A stretch of DNA of 64,000 bases, from positions 868,001 to 932,000 of the forward strand of contig NZ_CP016447.1 of assembly GCF_001714725.1 (NCBI RefSeq), given 5' to 3'. Positions 45,671-56,087 of the stretch are shown here, piece by piece. A program made the position numbers and the translations under genes. The DNA comes from Acidovorax sp. RAC01 (GTDB lineage: Bacteria > Pseudomonadota > Gammaproteobacteria > Burkholderiales > Burkholderiaceae_C). Position 1 is the first letter of the stretch; every line of letters starts with the position of its first letter. The notes under the pieces were generated by a model. It saw only the letters and a program-made list of their open reading frames with translations. It searched no databases and was not told where the DNA came from.

Positions 45671-46705
45671 ATGTACCGCCGGATCTACCCGCTGCGTGTG
45701 CTGGGCATGGGGCTGGGCGGGGCCGTGGTGGCTGTGGTGCTGTGGGAGCGGCAGGCGTCACTGACCGCGTGGATCGTGATGGCGTTGCTGGCATTTGCAT
45801 GGCCGCATGTGGCCTACCTGCTGGCCCGCCGCAGCGCTGACCCGTACCGCGCCGAAGTCCGCAACCTGCTCATGGACTCGGCCATGGCCGCGGCGTTTGT
45901 GCCGCTGATGCACTTCAACCTGCTGCCCAGCGTGCTCATCGTGGCGCTGACCATGGTGGACAAGATCACCACCGGCATACGCGGGCTGTGGGCGCGCGCC
46001 ATTCCGGGCATGCTGGCTGCCGGTACCGTCAGCGCGCTGGCCACCGGCGCGCAGTGGGCGCCCAACACCTCGATGCTGGTCGTGATGGCTTGCCTGCCGG
46101 TGATGGTGCTGCACACGCTGTCGGTCAGCGTGGTGAGCTACCGGCTGATCCGCAAGACCGCGCACCAGAACCGGCTGCTTGACGAGATGCGCCGCATCGA
46201 CACCCTGACCGGCCTGTACGCCCGCGGTTTCTGGCAGGAGCAGGCCGACGCCGCCCTGCGGCGCCACCACGCCACGGGCGAGCCGGCATGCCTGCTGATG
46301 CTGGACATCGACCATTTCAAGGACATCAACGACCAGCACGGACACACCGTGGGCGACGAAGTGATCCGCGCGCTGGCCCATGTGGTGCTGGGCAATGTGC
46401 GCGCCAACGACTGCGCGGGGCGCTACGGCGGCGATGAATTCGCGATCCTGCTGCCCGGCATGCAGGCGCGCGATGCACGCGCCGTGGCCGAGCGCATTCG
46501 GGCCCAGGCCGAGGGCCTGCGCATGCGCCAGCTGCCCGACCTGCGCATCACCAGCAGCATTGGCGTGGCCGCGGCCGACCGGCGCCAGCAGAGCCTGCGC
46601 GACTGGATGAACGCCGCCGACGCCGCCATGTACGTCGCCAAGAACGAGGGTCGCAACCGGGTGGCTGCGTCGTGCACGGAAACCGGCGCTCTGCCGGTGG
46701 GATGA
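45671..46705 (+). CDS. Membrane-bound GGDEF diguanylate cyclase
   Basis: The protein is 344 aa. Five or six membrane segments (about residues 10-160, MASE-like) precede a GGDEF domain (MLDIDHFKDINDQHGHTVGD, RYGGDEFAILLPG) with an RxxD I-site (RAND) five residues before GGDEF. It should make c-di-GMP in response to a membrane signal. The ATG at 45671 was chosen; the frame extends to TTG 45641. There is no obvious ribosome site at either. Confidence 0.88.
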   Translation: MYRRIYPLRVLGMGLGGAVVAVVLWERQASLTAWIVMALLAFAWPHVAYLLARRSADPYRAEVRNLLMDSAMAAAFVPLMHFNLLPSVLIVALTMVDKITTGIRGLWARAIPGMLAAGTVSALATGAQWAPNTSMLVVMACLPVMVLHTLSVSVVSYRLIRKTAHQNRLLDEMRRIDTLTGLYARGFWQEQADAALRRHHATGEPACLLMLDIDHFKDINDQHGHTVGDEVIRALAHVVLGNVRANDCAGRYGGDEFAILLPGMQARDARAVAERIRAQAEGLRMRQLPDLRITSSIGVAAADRRQQSLRDWMNAADAAMYVAKNEGRNRVAASCTETGALPVG

Positions 46706-46747
46706 GGCAAGCGGGCATGAATGCTGCCCGGTGGTGCGCACGTCAGA

Positions 46748-46806
46748 TGCTATTTAATGAATAGCAATATAACCAATCAAAACGAGCGCTACAGGCGGTT
46801 TTGGCC

Positions 46807-46812
<6 letters not shown>
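46748..46812 (+). repeat. AT-rich palindromic repeat copy overlapping the kinase stop
   Basis: TGCTATTTAATGAATAGC forms a hairpin, followed by AACGAGCGCTACAGGCGG and TTTTGGCCTCAAAAC, the most complete copy in the window. Its right end contains the last codons and the TGA (46807-46809, minus strand) of the histidine kinase gene. Confidence 0.75.
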
Positions 46813-47694
<882 letters not shown>

Positions 47695-47762
47695 CGTCCC
47701 CCATGGGCCAACGCAGCATGCACGGCGCACCGAGCCACCACCACACCACGCACGACCACCCA

Positions 47763-47845
47763 GGCGAGGACGGCCAGCAAGGGCCGCCCCGCAGCCAAGG
47801 CTGTCACCCCCTCGAGGAAGGAAGGCGCAAGGCGACTCAGGGGGA
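47763..47845 (-). repeat. Dispersed GC-rich repeat at the glmU 3' end
   Basis: It matches the block at 25874-25955 in reverse orientation (shared core GCGGGGCGGCCCTTGCTGGC and the CCCCCTGAG edge). It fills the space between glmU and the histidine kinase and ends three bases before the glmU stop. Confidence 0.7.
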
Positions 47846-47848
47846 GGT

Positions 47849-49270
47849 TCATTTTTTGGGGCGCTGCCAGTTGGCAATGCTCACCTGCTTGCCGCGCGCT
47901 ACGCTGAGAGCGCCCGGCGCTGTGCTCTTGGTGATGGTGCTGCCGCCGCCCACGGTGCCGCCTGCGCCGATGGTCACCGGCGCCACCAGCACGCAGTTGC
48001 TGCCCACGTGCACATCGGCCTCGATCACCGTGCGGTGCTTGTGGGCGCCGTCGTAGTTGGCGGTGATGCTGCCCGCGCCGTAGTTCACGCGCTCGCCCAC
48101 GGTGGCATCGCCCAGGTAGGCCAGGTGGTTGGCCTTGGCGCCGTCGGCCAGGGTGCTGTTCTTCACTTCCACAAAGTTGCCGATGTGCACTTCACGGCCC
48201 AGCTGCGCGCCGGGGCGCAGGCGGGCAAAGGGGCCGATCAAGGCGCCCTCGCCCACGGTGGCGCCGGCGTTTTCGCCGTCGATGTGGGTGTAGGGGTGGA
48301 TCACCGCGCCCGCCGCAATGCGCGCATTGGCAATGCAGCAGTTCGCGCCAATGCGCACGCCCTCGCCCAGCTCCACGCGGCCGGTAAAGACACAGTTCAC
48401 GTCGATCTCCACGTCCTGCCCGCACAGCACTTCGCCGCGTGCGCCGCTGCGCGTGTCGTCGCGCACATCAAAGCGGGCCGGGTCGGCCAGGCGCACGCCC
48501 TGCTCCATCAATGCACGGGCCTGGCGCAACTGGTGCGCGCGCTCGAGCTCGGACAGTTGCAGCGGGCTGTTCACGCCCGCCACCTGCAGCGCGTCGGTGA
48601 TGCGGTGGGCCACCACGGGCACGCCGTCGGCCACAGCCATGGCGACGATGTCGGTCAGGTAGTACTCGCCCTGGGCGTTGTCGTTGGTCAGGCGCGCCAG
48701 CCACGGTTTCAGCAGCCGCGCAGGCACGGCCATGATGCCGCTGTACACCTCGGTGATGGCGCGCTGAGCGTCGGTGGCGTCCTTGTGTTCGACGATGCCC
48801 TGCACGGCACCTTCGGCGTTGCGCACGATGCGGCCGTAGCCCGTAGGGTCGGGCAGCGTCACGGTGAGCAGCGCGAGCGCACCGCTGGCCGCACCGGCTT
48901 GCACCAGCTCGCGCAGGGTGTCCGGCTGCGTCAGCGGCACATCGCCCGACAGCACCACCGCCGTGCCGTCGTCCCGCAGGTGCGGCACCGTCTGCTGCAC
49001 CGCGTGGCCGGTGCCCAGCTGGGGCTCCTGGCGCACGAATTTCATGTCAAAGGTGCCAGTAGCGCTTGCTGCCATTGCCATGGATGCTTCTACTTCCATA
49101 GCACCGTGCCCCGTGATGACGATCGCGCTGCGGGCCTGCAGGTGCGCGGCCTGGTCCAGCACGTGGTGCAGCAGCGGGCGCCCGGCCAGGCGTTGCAGCA
49201 CCTTCGGAATGCGGCTTTTCATGCGCGTGCCTTTGCCGGCCGCCATGATGAGGATGTCGATGGGGTTCAT
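47849..49270 (-). CDS. glmU: Bifunctional GlcN-1-P acetyltransferase / GlcNAc-1-P uridyltransferase
   Basis: The protein is 473 aa. The N-terminal uridyltransferase has MAAGKGTRMKS and PQLGTGHAVQQ; the C-terminal left-handed beta-helix acetyltransferase has hexapeptide repeats (GEGVRIGANCCIANARI, NFVEVKNSTLADGAK) and YGAGSITANYDG. It makes UDP-GlcNAc for peptidoglycan and lipopolysaccharide. Residues 57-77 between GHG and the QLGTGHA motif are coded by sequence that resembles the dispersed palindromic repeat, and this loop is about seven residues longer than I recall for E. coli. Confidence 0.97.
   Translation of the reverse strand: MNPIDILIMAAGKGTRMKSRIPKVLQRLAGRPLLHHVLDQAAHLQARSAIVITGHGAMEVEASMAMAASATGTFDMKFVRQEPQLGTGHAVQQTVPHLRDDGTAVVLSGDVPLTQPDTLRELVQAGAASGALALLTVTLPDPTGYGRIVRNAEGAVQGIVEHKDATDAQRAITEVYSGIMAVPARLLKPWLARLTNDNAQGEYYLTDIVAMAVADGVPVVAHRITDALQVAGVNSPLQLSELERAHQLRQARALMEQGVRLADPARFDVRDDTRSGARGEVLCGQDVEIDVNCVFTGRVELGEGVRIGANCCIANARIAAGAVIHPYTHIDGENAGATVGEGALIGPFARLRPGAQLGREVHIGNFVEVKNSTLADGAKANHLAYLGDATVGERVNYGAGSITANYDGAHKHRTVIEADVHVGSNCVLVAPVTIGAGGTVGGGSTITKSTAPGALSVARGKQVSIANWQRPKK
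49057..49110 (-). repeat. Candidate palindromic repeat inside glmU
   Basis: On the minus strand the segment starts TGCTATGG, contains CAAGCGCTACTGGC and ends in GAAATT, the order of elements in the intergenic copies (compare GAGCGCTACAGGC at 46748-46812). The hairpin part is worn. It is translated in frame as part of GlmU. Confidence 0.4.
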
Positions 49271-49366
49271 GAAGAAAACGGGTGATGGGTAGAGGCTGGG
49301 CTGGCCGGAATTATCGGCGCAAGCCCTGTCGCCCGGCGCCGCCGCGCATGGCTGTGGGCGCAGGCC

Positions 49367-50125
49367 CTACAGCAGCGGCATCTGCCGCGGTGGTGTGTCG
49401 TAGTACTCGGCAATGCGCGAGAGCGCGCGGGTGTTGAGCAGCCGCAGCCGCCCGTTGCGCAGCTCGTGCAGGCCCAGCGTGGCCAGCCGCCGCAGCGTCT
49501 TGTTGGTGTGCACCAGCGACAGCCCCAGCGCATCGGCAATGTGCTGCTGATTGAGCGGAAAGGCCACGGCGCCATCGGCCTCCACCATGCCCACGCGCTC
49601 CATGCGCCGGTACAGGTGCATCAGCAGCATGGCCACGCGCTCGGTGGCGTTGCGGCGGCCGGTGGTCAGCAGGTTGTCGTCGACATGGCTTTCCTCGTGG
49701 GCCGAAAGCCAGGTGATGTCGTAACCCAGCCGGGGATGCTCGCGGAACACCATCCACAGGCTGTCGTTCTGAAAGACGCACAGCATGCAATCGGTCAGCG
49801 CCTCAATGCCATGTGCCGAGGGCTCGCCAAACTGCTGCTGCAGCCCCACCAGGTCGCCCGGCAGCAGAAAGTTGAGGATCTGGCGGCGCCCGTCGCTCAG
49901 CGTTTTGTAGCGAAACGCCCAGCCCGCGTACAGCGTGAACATGCGCGCGTTGGGATCGCTCTCGCGCAGCACCGTGTCGCCCGCCGCGAACGTGGTCACG
50001 CCCTTGCGCAGGCTTTCGATGAAGTCGAGCGTGCCGGGCGTCACGGGTGTGAAGGCCCCCGATTCGCGCAACTTGCACTGGCGGCAGGAGGGCGGGCAGG
50101 CAGGCGAAGGCGTTGCGCGGTTCAT
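49367..50125 (-). CDS. Crp/Fnr family transcriptional regulator
   Basis: The protein is 252 aa. A cyclic-nucleotide-binding-like beta-barrel (FTLYAGWAFRYKTLSDGRRQILNFLLPGDLVGL) is followed by a C-terminal winged helix (LNQQHIADALGLSLVHTNKTLRRLATLGL). Cys10, Cys14 and Cys17 at the N terminus plus a CMLC segment further on could hold an Fe-S cluster, but the spacing differs from E. coli FNR (CX2CX5C), so oxygen sensing is only possible. It is divergent from the BLUF gene across a 570-base gap. Confidence 0.9.
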   Translation of the reverse strand: MNRATPSPACPPSCRQCKLRESGAFTPVTPGTLDFIESLRKGVTTFAAGDTVLRESDPNARMFTLYAGWAFRYKTLSDGRRQILNFLLPGDLVGLQQQFGEPSAHGIEALTDCMLCVFQNDSLWMVFREHPRLGYDITWLSAHEESHVDDNLLTTGRRNATERVAMLLMHLYRRMERVGMVEADGAVAFPLNQQHIADALGLSLVHTNKTLRRLATLGLHELRNGRLRLLNTRALSRIAEYYDTPPRQMPLL

Positions 50126-50694
50126 GGTGGAAAGATTCTAGGGTTCTGTGACACGGCGACGCGACCGGATACAAATGAATTCCGAGCCCCTGCTGGGAGT
50201 GAACGGACCGGCGCAAGCCGACGCGCGGTGGCCGCCGTGGCCGAACTACCCGCAGTGGCCGAAGTGCCCACGATCCCTTCCCATACCCCCATCAACCACG
50301 GCCCCGAAGCCGTGGGCCAGCGCGGGCGCATCCACCCCGGTCGGTTTGGCACGCAACGCACTGGCGCTGTTCCGGAATGTTACGAACGCAAGACTTTGCA
50401 GCTTATGGCGTGACGCGGACGCCACCAACGCCTGCGCGCACGCAACGCTGCCCCAGTGCAGGCAGCGGTGCAGCCAACGCCCGCGCGCAAACGGCACGCC
50501 GGCCGAGCCCTTTGCCGGCGCCACTTTGCAGGCTTGCAGCCGCTGGGCGGTGGACGGGGCGCAGGGCCCTGCCACGCATCGGTGCCCCGCCCGCACGCTT
50601 TGCCCGCGCAAGGTGTTCCGCCGCGTGGGCGCCACGCAGACCCTGTGTCTTATGACATTGCGGCGCCGTCAGCCAAACCCTACATTCAGTCGCA
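50126..50694. other. Gene-free stretch between Crp/Fnr and BLUF genes
   Basis: Open frames exist here on both strands, but their products are low-complexity, Pro/Arg/Ala-rich, and without a recognisable domain. It presumably contains the divergent promoters. No strong FNR-type box (TTGAT-N4-ATCAA) was seen. Confidence 0.5.
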
Positions 50695-51096
50695 ATGAAT
50701 GATTTCAGCCCTGCCCTGTATGAAGTGCTTTACGTGAGCACGCTTGCCACCGACCAGCCCCTGAGCGTGGTGGCCGAGATCGCGGGGCGCGCCCGGATTG
50801 CCAACGCGCAGCTTGAAATCACCGGGCTGCTGATATTCGACGGCCAGCGCTTTTGCCAGCAGCTGGAAGGCCCCAAGAAGCAGGTGCTCAAGCTGATCGA
50901 GCGCATCCGCAACGACCCGCGCCACACCAACGTGGAGGTCATTCACCACGGCCCGCTGGCAGGCCGCCGGTTCCAGCACTTCAGCCTGGCGTTCAGCACC
51001 GTGGAAGACGAGGACGCGCTGGCGCGCATGGAGCAGCTCGATGGCAGCGCAGCGCTGGCAGCCTTTGAAAACGTGTGCGAAGAGCTGGAGCTGTGA
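50695..51096 (+). CDS. Stand-alone BLUF blue-light photoreceptor
   Basis: The protein is 133 aa, nearly only the BLUF domain. The flavin-contacting residues fit Tyr13 (VLYVSTLA), Asn37 (IANAQLEITGLL) and Gln55 (FCQQLEGP), the photoactive Tyr/Asn/Gln set. There is no output domain, so it must signal through a partner. The neighbouring Crp/Fnr and DUF2917 genes are candidates by position only. Confidence 0.92.
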   Translation: MNDFSPALYEVLYVSTLATDQPLSVVAEIAGRARIANAQLEITGLLIFDGQRFCQQLEGPKKQVLKLIERIRNDPRHTNVEVIHHGPLAGRRFQHFSLAFSTVEDEDALARMEQLDGSAALAAFENVCEELEL

Positions 51097-51151
51097 TGCC
51101 CGCCGCCGGAACGGGCGGCCGGGCAATGGGGCGACCCGCTGCGTGCGCCGA

Positions 51152-51772
51152 TCAGGACGGCTGGGCCCAGCACTCCCGCCCGCCGGCAGACGCACCGTGA
51201 ATGGCCGTGTCGGCACAAGGCGCCGTCTGGAGCGCCACGGCTGGCGCAGCGCGCACGCGGCTGGCCACCCCCATCAGCGCCCAACGCGCCATGCCAAGGA
51301 TGAGACGCCCACCGGCAGACGCAGCGCCTGACATGGCCGTGCCCAGCGCCCGCCCGCCTGTGAGCAGTGCGCCCACCAGGTCACGCAGCGGCAGGGCCAC
51401 GCAGGCTTCCCAGTCAGCCCCCTTCACCGGCGCCGCAGCCTGCACGGCGACGGCCACATCCCACCGGAAGGCCACCGGGGTGCGGGCATCTTCGGCCCCG
51501 GGCAGGTGCCACGGCTCCATCACCACATGCTGGCCGCGCTCGAGGGTGATCTGCTCACCTGCGCACAGGACCTGATCGACCGAGGCACGGCCCGACAGCG
51601 CTTGCGCCGTGAGCCACACGCGCCCCCGGGCGATTTCCAGCACGCTGCGCTGGCGCACCCGCAGCGAAATGGCATGGCCTGGCAGCAGCTTCCAGGCACC
51701 GGCCACGGTACGCGCCGCGGGGTGGACTGCGGCTTCAGATTGTTGCGATTCCAGAACGTTGAAGGACAGCAT
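51152..51772 (-). CDS. DUF2917 domain protein
   Basis: The protein is 206 aa. The first 110 residues (LLPGHAISLRVRQRSVLEIARGRVWLTAQ through LERGQHVVMEPW) have the DUF2917 cupin-like strand pattern. The second half is Ala/Gly-rich and hydrophobic in parts, with no known domain. It is divergent from a LysR regulator gene 71 bases away, an arrangement that suggests control by that regulator. The function is unknown. Confidence 0.8.
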   Translation of the reverse strand: MLSFNVLESQQSEAAVHPAARTVAGAWKLLPGHAISLRVRQRSVLEIARGRVWLTAQALSGRASVDQVLCAGEQITLERGQHVVMEPWHLPGAEDARTPVAFRWDVAVAVQAAAPVKGADWEACVALPLRDLVGALLTGGRALGTAMSGAASAGGRLILGMARWALMGVASRVRAAPAVALQTAPCADTAIHGASAGGRECWAQPS

Positions 51773-51843
51773 GGCAGAACTCCTTTTTCAGACCCGATGG
51801 CATTTCACGGCTTGATGATCCTTGCTGTGGCGTATGCCGTCCA

Positions 51844-52890
51844 ATGAAAACGCGGTACGCTATTCATTCTGATCACGCATCAATGCATCTGCCTATGACA
51901 CCCGCCGACTCCCCTCCTGCCGTCCTGCGCAGCCGCCCCGTGGGCGCAGGCCACTGGCGCGCCTTTCTGGCCGTAGCCCGGCACCTGAACTTCCGCGCGG
52001 CAGCCGAGGACCTGGCCCTCACGCAGTCGGCCGTCAGCCGCCAGATCCAGGCGCTGGAAGACGAGGTGGGTGTGCCACTGTTCCTGCGGCACACGCGCGC
52101 AGTGGAGCTGACCAGCGCCGGCGCACAGTTGCAGCGCGCCGTGGCGCCGGCCATCGAGCGCATGGACGCCGCCGTGCGGCTGGTGCGGCAGACGGCCGGG
52201 CGCCGCAGTGTGGCCATCACCACCTGGGCCAGCTTTGCATCGACGTGGCTGATCCCCCGCATGGAAGAATTCCAGCGCGACAACCCCGGCATCGACATCC
52301 GCATCGACGCCAGCGACGTGCCGGTGGACCTGGAGACCTCGGACGTGGACCTGGCCCTGCGCTACAGCATGCCCGGCGCAGGCACACAGGGCGGCCAGCG
52401 CCTGTTTGGCGAACAGCTGGCGGTGGTGGCCAGCCCCTGGCTGCTCAAGAGCGGCAAACCGCTGCGCACGCCTGCCGATGTGGCGCATTTCACCCTGATC
52501 GAAGCGGGCGACGCCCACCGCAGCCACCACCTGGAGTGGCTGAGCTGGCGCCGCTGGTTTGACAGCTGCAACCTGAGCAAACTGCAGCCCCAGCGCTGGC
52601 TGTATTTCAACTACGCCCACCAGATCGTGCAGGCCGCCCTGAGCGGACAGGGCCTGGCGCTGGCGCGCATGCCGCTGATTGCCGACGCTCTGGCCGCGGG
52701 CGATCTCGTCGAGGTGCTGCCCGGGCACCGCATCGACTCCCCGCTGGCGTACTGGCTGATGGTGGGTCCCCGCAGTGCGCAGCGGCCCGAGATCAAGGCG
52801 TTTTGCGCCTGGCTGCAGGTACAGGCCCAGACCACGCGCGAGGCAATAGGCGATGTGCCCGACCCGGACCTGAATGACAACCTGGATTGA
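51844..52890 (+). CDS. LysR family transcriptional regulator (GcvA-like)
   Basis: The protein is up to 348 aa. It has an HTH (WRAFLAVARHLNFRAAAEDLALTQSAVSRQIQALEDEVGVPLFLR) and a periplasmic-binding-like effector domain (ITTWASFASTWLIPRMEEFQRDNPGIDIRI, VDLALRY). The start may be 51844, 51883 or 51895. It is divergent from the DUF2917 gene, which is the likely target. Confidence 0.9.
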   Translation: MKTRYAIHSDHASMHLPMTPADSPPAVLRSRPVGAGHWRAFLAVARHLNFRAAAEDLALTQSAVSRQIQALEDEVGVPLFLRHTRAVELTSAGAQLQRAVAPAIERMDAAVRLVRQTAGRRSVAITTWASFASTWLIPRMEEFQRDNPGIDIRIDASDVPVDLETSDVDLALRYSMPGAGTQGGQRLFGEQLAVVASPWLLKSGKPLRTPADVAHFTLIEAGDAHRSHHLEWLSWRRWFDSCNLSKLQPQRWLYFNYAHQIVQAALSGQGLALARMPLIADALAAGDLVEVLPGHRIDSPLAYWLMVGPRSAQRPEIKAFCAWLQVQAQTTREAIGDVPDPDLNDNLD

Positions 52891-52936
52891 AAGCGGCGCA
52901 CCGGGCGACAGTGCCTGCCGCGGCAGGGCAAGCGAT

Positions 52937-52993
52937 TGCTATAAAATATATAGCCTCAAATGCTTATCCATAAAGCCATAGCAGCCTATTTTA
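52937..52993 (+). repeat. AT-rich palindromic repeat copy
   Basis: TGCTATAAAATATATAGCC is followed by TGCTTATCCATAAAGCCATA and GCAGCCTATTTTA, a complete copy: hairpin, spacer stem and T-rich end. It lies just after the LysR gene. Confidence 0.72.
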
Positions 52994-53065
52994 TGCATGG
53001 AATGGAGCGCCGCGCCCTCCGCAGCAACAGCTGCGGCTGCAGCGCTTGAGAGAGGCTCAAGCGAG

Positions 53066-53150
53066 GCCAGTGCGCGCGTAGAGCTGGCTCTGACAGAGCC
53101 GCCGGATGCACCGCCCTCGGGGGGAAGCGGCGCAGCCGCTCAGGGGGATA
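53066..53150 (-). repeat. Dispersed GC-rich repeats at the tyrS 3' end
   Basis: The left part (GGCCAGTGCGCGCGTAGAGC) resembles 8127-8190; the right part, read on the minus strand, begins CCCCCTGAGCGGCTGCGCCG and resembles the edges of the copies at 25874 and 47763. The last bases include the tyrS stop at 53140. Confidence 0.5.
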
Positions 53151-54378
53151 CCAGGCTCACCCGGGCGAATTTGCGCTTGCCCACCTGCACCACGTAGGTG
53201 CCGGCATCGAGCTTGAGGCCCTTGTCGCTGATCACCGTGCCATCCACGCGCACGCCGCCGCCGTCGATCAGGCGGCTCGCTTCGCTGGTCGATGGCGCAA
53301 GCCCCGCCTGCTTGAGCAGTGCACCGATACCCAGCGGTGCGCCCGACAGCGTCACTTCAGGGATTTCATCGGGCACGCCGCCCTTGCTGCGGCTGATGAA
53401 GTCCTGCTCGGCCGCATCAGCCGCTGCCGCGCTGTGAAAGCGCGTGGTGATTTCCTTGGCCAGCGCAACCTTGGCGTCCTTGGGGTTGCGGCCAGCGGCC
53501 ACCTCGGCCCTGAGCGCGGCGATGTCGGCCAGGCTCTTGAACGACAGCAGCGTGTACCAGTCCCACATCAGGGTGTCGCTGATCGACAGCACCTTGGCGA
53601 ACATGGTGTTGGGCTCTTCGGCGATGCCGATGTAGTTGTTCTTCGACTTGGACATCTTGTCCACGCCGTCGAGCCCCACCAGCAGCGGCATGGTGAGCAC
53701 ACACTGCGGCTCCTGGCCATATTCCTGTTGCAGGTGGCGGCCCATCAGCAGGTTGAACTTCTGGTCGGTGCCGCCCAGCTCCAGATCACTCTTCAGGGCC
53801 ACCGAGTCGTAGCCCTGCATGAGCGGGTACAGAAATTCGTGCACCGAAATCGACTGGCCGGTGGTGAAGCGCTTGTGGAAGTCGTCGCGCTCCATCATGC
53901 GGGCCACCGTGTACTTGGCCGCCAGCTGGATCATGCCGCTGGCGCCCAGGGGCTCGCTCCACTCGCTGTTGTAGCGGATCTCGGTGCGGGCCGGGTCCAG
54001 CACCAGGCTGGCCTGGCGGTAATACGTCTCAGCGTTGGCCTTGATCTGCTCGGGCGTGAGCGGCGGGCGGGTGCTGTTGCGGCCCGACGGGTCGCCGATC
54101 AGGCTGGTGAAATCGCCGATCAGAAAGATGACCTGGTGGCCCAGATCTTGCAGCTGCCGCATCTTGTTGAGCACCACGGTGTGGCCGATGTGGATGTCGG
54201 GCGCCGTGGGGTCCAGCCCCAGCTTGATGCGCAGGGGCTGGCCGGTGGCTTCGGAGCGCGTGAGCTTTTTGACCCACTCGTCGCGGGGCAGCAGTTCCTC
54301 CACCCCGCGCAGCGAGATTTCAAGCGCCCGCCCTACACCATCAGAGACCGGGGTCGTTGTAACAGCAGATTGATTCAT
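53140..54378 (-). CDS. tyrS: Tyrosyl-tRNA synthetase
   Basis: The protein is 412 aa and charges tRNA-Tyr with tyrosine. It is a class I enzyme with HIGH at residues 63-66 and KMSKS at 241-245, and a C-terminal S4 RNA-binding domain ([23 protein letters not shown]). The order of motifs fits the bacterial TyrZ type. It is divergent from the M23 peptidase gene. Confidence 0.97.
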   Translation of the reverse strand: MNQSAVTTTPVSDGVGRALEISLRGVEELLPRDEWVKKLTRSEATGQPLRIKLGLDPTAPDIHIGHTVVLNKMRQLQDLGHQVIFLIGDFTSLIGDPSGRNSTRPPLTPEQIKANAETYYRQASLVLDPARTEIRYNSEWSEPLGASGMIQLAAKYTVARMMERDDFHKRFTTGQSISVHEFLYPLMQGYDSVALKSDLELGGTDQKFNLLMGRHLQQEYGQEPQCVLTMPLLVGLDGVDKMSKSKNNYIGIAEEPNTMFAKVLSISDTLMWDWYTLLSFKSLADIAALRAEVAAGRNPKDAKVALAKEITTRFHSAAAADAAEQDFISRSKGGVPDEIPEVTLSGAPLGIGALLKQAGLAPSTSEASRLIDGGGVRVDGTVISDKGLKLDAGTYVVQVGKRKFARVSLVSP

Positions 54379-54553
54379 AAGGGTTTTTTTGGATGTCTAC
54401 ACCGCAGGCGCCGCTATACTCCAGCCCACATTGCTTGAGGCGGATTCTAGTGGGCCCGCCGTCTCGACCCGTCACCGACACCGTCGAGCCATTGCAACCT
54501 GACAGCCTGTGCATCTCGCCGCGACCCGCGTTCACTCCGGGCAGCCCCCGCAG

Positions 54554-55939
54554 ATGCCTATTCACCCTGGGGATAGAACCTTGATTCACGGCTTGACCAC
54601 CGCCAGCGCGGCTTTGCTTGACCGGCTGTCCCTCACGATCCAGCGCCACCCCCAACGTCTGACTGCTGCCATTGCTGCCGTGCTGCTCACCGGCGGCGGC
54701 GGCGCGTTTGCCGTGGCATCGTTCGCACCCGATCCCGGTGAACTGCCGGTGCGCATGGTCAGCTACCCCGTCGAATCGCTGGCCGAGAACATGGTTCTGG
54801 GCGAGCTCGACACCCCCGGTTTCTCGCTGTTCCGCTCCGAGCAGGTGCGCAGCAGCGACACCCCCGAATCGCTGCTGCAGCGCATGGGCGTGGCCGACCC
54901 GGCCGCCGCTGCCTTCATGCGCGGCGACAACACCGTGCGCCAGAACGTGCTGGGCCGCACCGGCCGCGTGGTGTCGGCCGAGACCACCGACGACCACCGC
55001 CTGATTCGCCTGACCGTGCGCTGGGTGCCGGACGACAGCGGCAACTTCCGCCGCCTCACCGTCGAGCGCACGGGCGACAAGTTCAGCACCCGCATCGAAA
55101 CCGCCAAGATGACGGTCAGCAGCCGCCTGGCGGGCGGCGTTATCCAGAGTTCGCTGTTTGCAGCGACCGACGCCTCCAACATCCCCGACGCGGTCGCCGT
55201 GCAGGTGGCCGAGCTGTTTTCGGGCAATATCGACTTCCGCCGCTCGCTGCGCAAGGGCGACCGGTTTTCGGTGGTGTATGAAACGCTGGAAGCCGATGGC
55301 GAGCCTCTGTCCAGCGGCCGCGTGCTCAGCGCCGAGTTCGTCAACAACGGCAAGTCGCATGAGGCCGTCTGGTTCCAGGAGCCCGGTGCGTCCAAGGGCG
55401 CCTACTACTCGCTCAACGGCGAAAGCATGCGCCGCGCGTACCTGGCCTCGCCCGTCGAGTTCTCGCGCGTGAGCAGTGGCTTTGCGATGCGCATGCACCC
55501 CATCCTGAAAACCTGGCGCGCCCATCTGGGTACCGACTTCGCGGCGCCTACAGGCACTGCGGTGCGCACCGTGGGCGATGGCGTGGTGGAGTTTGCCGGC
55601 GTGCAAAACGGCTACGGCAACGTGGTGTTCGTCAAGCACCGCAACCAGCACGTCACGGTGTACGCCCACCTGAGCCGCATCGACGTGCGCCAGGGACAGT
55701 CGATCGAACAGGGCCAGACGATTGGCGCCGTGGGCGCCACGGGCTGGGCCACCGGGCCGCACCTGCACTTTGAGTTCCGCGTCAACGGCCAGCACCAGGA
55801 CCCGATGACCATCGTGGCCCAGAGCGAAGCCGCTGCGCCGGTATCGGCCGCAGCCCGCCCGGCGTTTGACCGCCTGGCATCCGGCATGCGCATGCAGCTG
55901 TCTGCCGCGGCCCTGATCGAGCAGGCCAGCGCCAACTGA
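54554..55939 (+). CDS. M23 family murein metallopeptidase
   Basis: The protein is about 461 aa. One N-terminal membrane segment (TAAIAAVLLTGGGGAFAVASF) anchors a periplasmic region: an OapA/LysM-like segment (SSDTPESLLQRMGV) and a C-terminal LytM/M23 domain with zinc ligands in HLGTDFAAP, VYAHLSR and GPHLHFEFR. It likely cleaves peptidoglycan cross-links during growth. The start may instead be the TTG at 54581, which has GGGGAT upstream. It is followed by anmK, which recycles murein sugars. Confidence 0.88.
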   Translation: MPIHPGDRTLIHGLTTASAALLDRLSLTIQRHPQRLTAAIAAVLLTGGGGAFAVASFAPDPGELPVRMVSYPVESLAENMVLGELDTPGFSLFRSEQVRSSDTPESLLQRMGVADPAAAAFMRGDNTVRQNVLGRTGRVVSAETTDDHRLIRLTVRWVPDDSGNFRRLTVERTGDKFSTRIETAKMTVSSRLAGGVIQSSLFAATDASNIPDAVAVQVAELFSGNIDFRRSLRKGDRFSVVYETLEADGEPLSSGRVLSAEFVNNGKSHEAVWFQEPGASKGAYYSLNGESMRRAYLASPVEFSRVSSGFAMRMHPILKTWRAHLGTDFAAPTGTAVRTVGDGVVEFAGVQNGYGNVVFVKHRNQHVTVYAHLSRIDVRQGQSIEQGQTIGAVGATGWATGPHLHFEFRVNGQHQDPMTIVAQSEAAAPVSAAARPAFDRLASGMRMQLSAAALIEQASAN

Positions 55940-56087
55940 TCACACCCCCCGTGTGCCGCCCGGCTTGGGTCGGCGCACGGCGGATGACCTGGCCGGGCTG
56001 CTCACCGCAACCGCGGGGCCCCGTCGCTTCATCCACATGGCCCTTCGGCAGCGCGACTGAACGGGGGGCACACTGCCCCACCTCCCC

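Noticed and set aside
49367..50125. Calling the Crp/Fnr protein an oxygen-sensing FNR
   Set aside because: Cys spacing (CX3CX2C) differs from FNR (CX2CX5C), so the Fe-S cluster is unproven.
50148..50702. Open frames between the Crp/Fnr and BLUF genes
   Set aside because: The protein composition is unlike real genes in this window (Pro, Arg, Cys, Thr-rich), and no ribosome site or domain was found.
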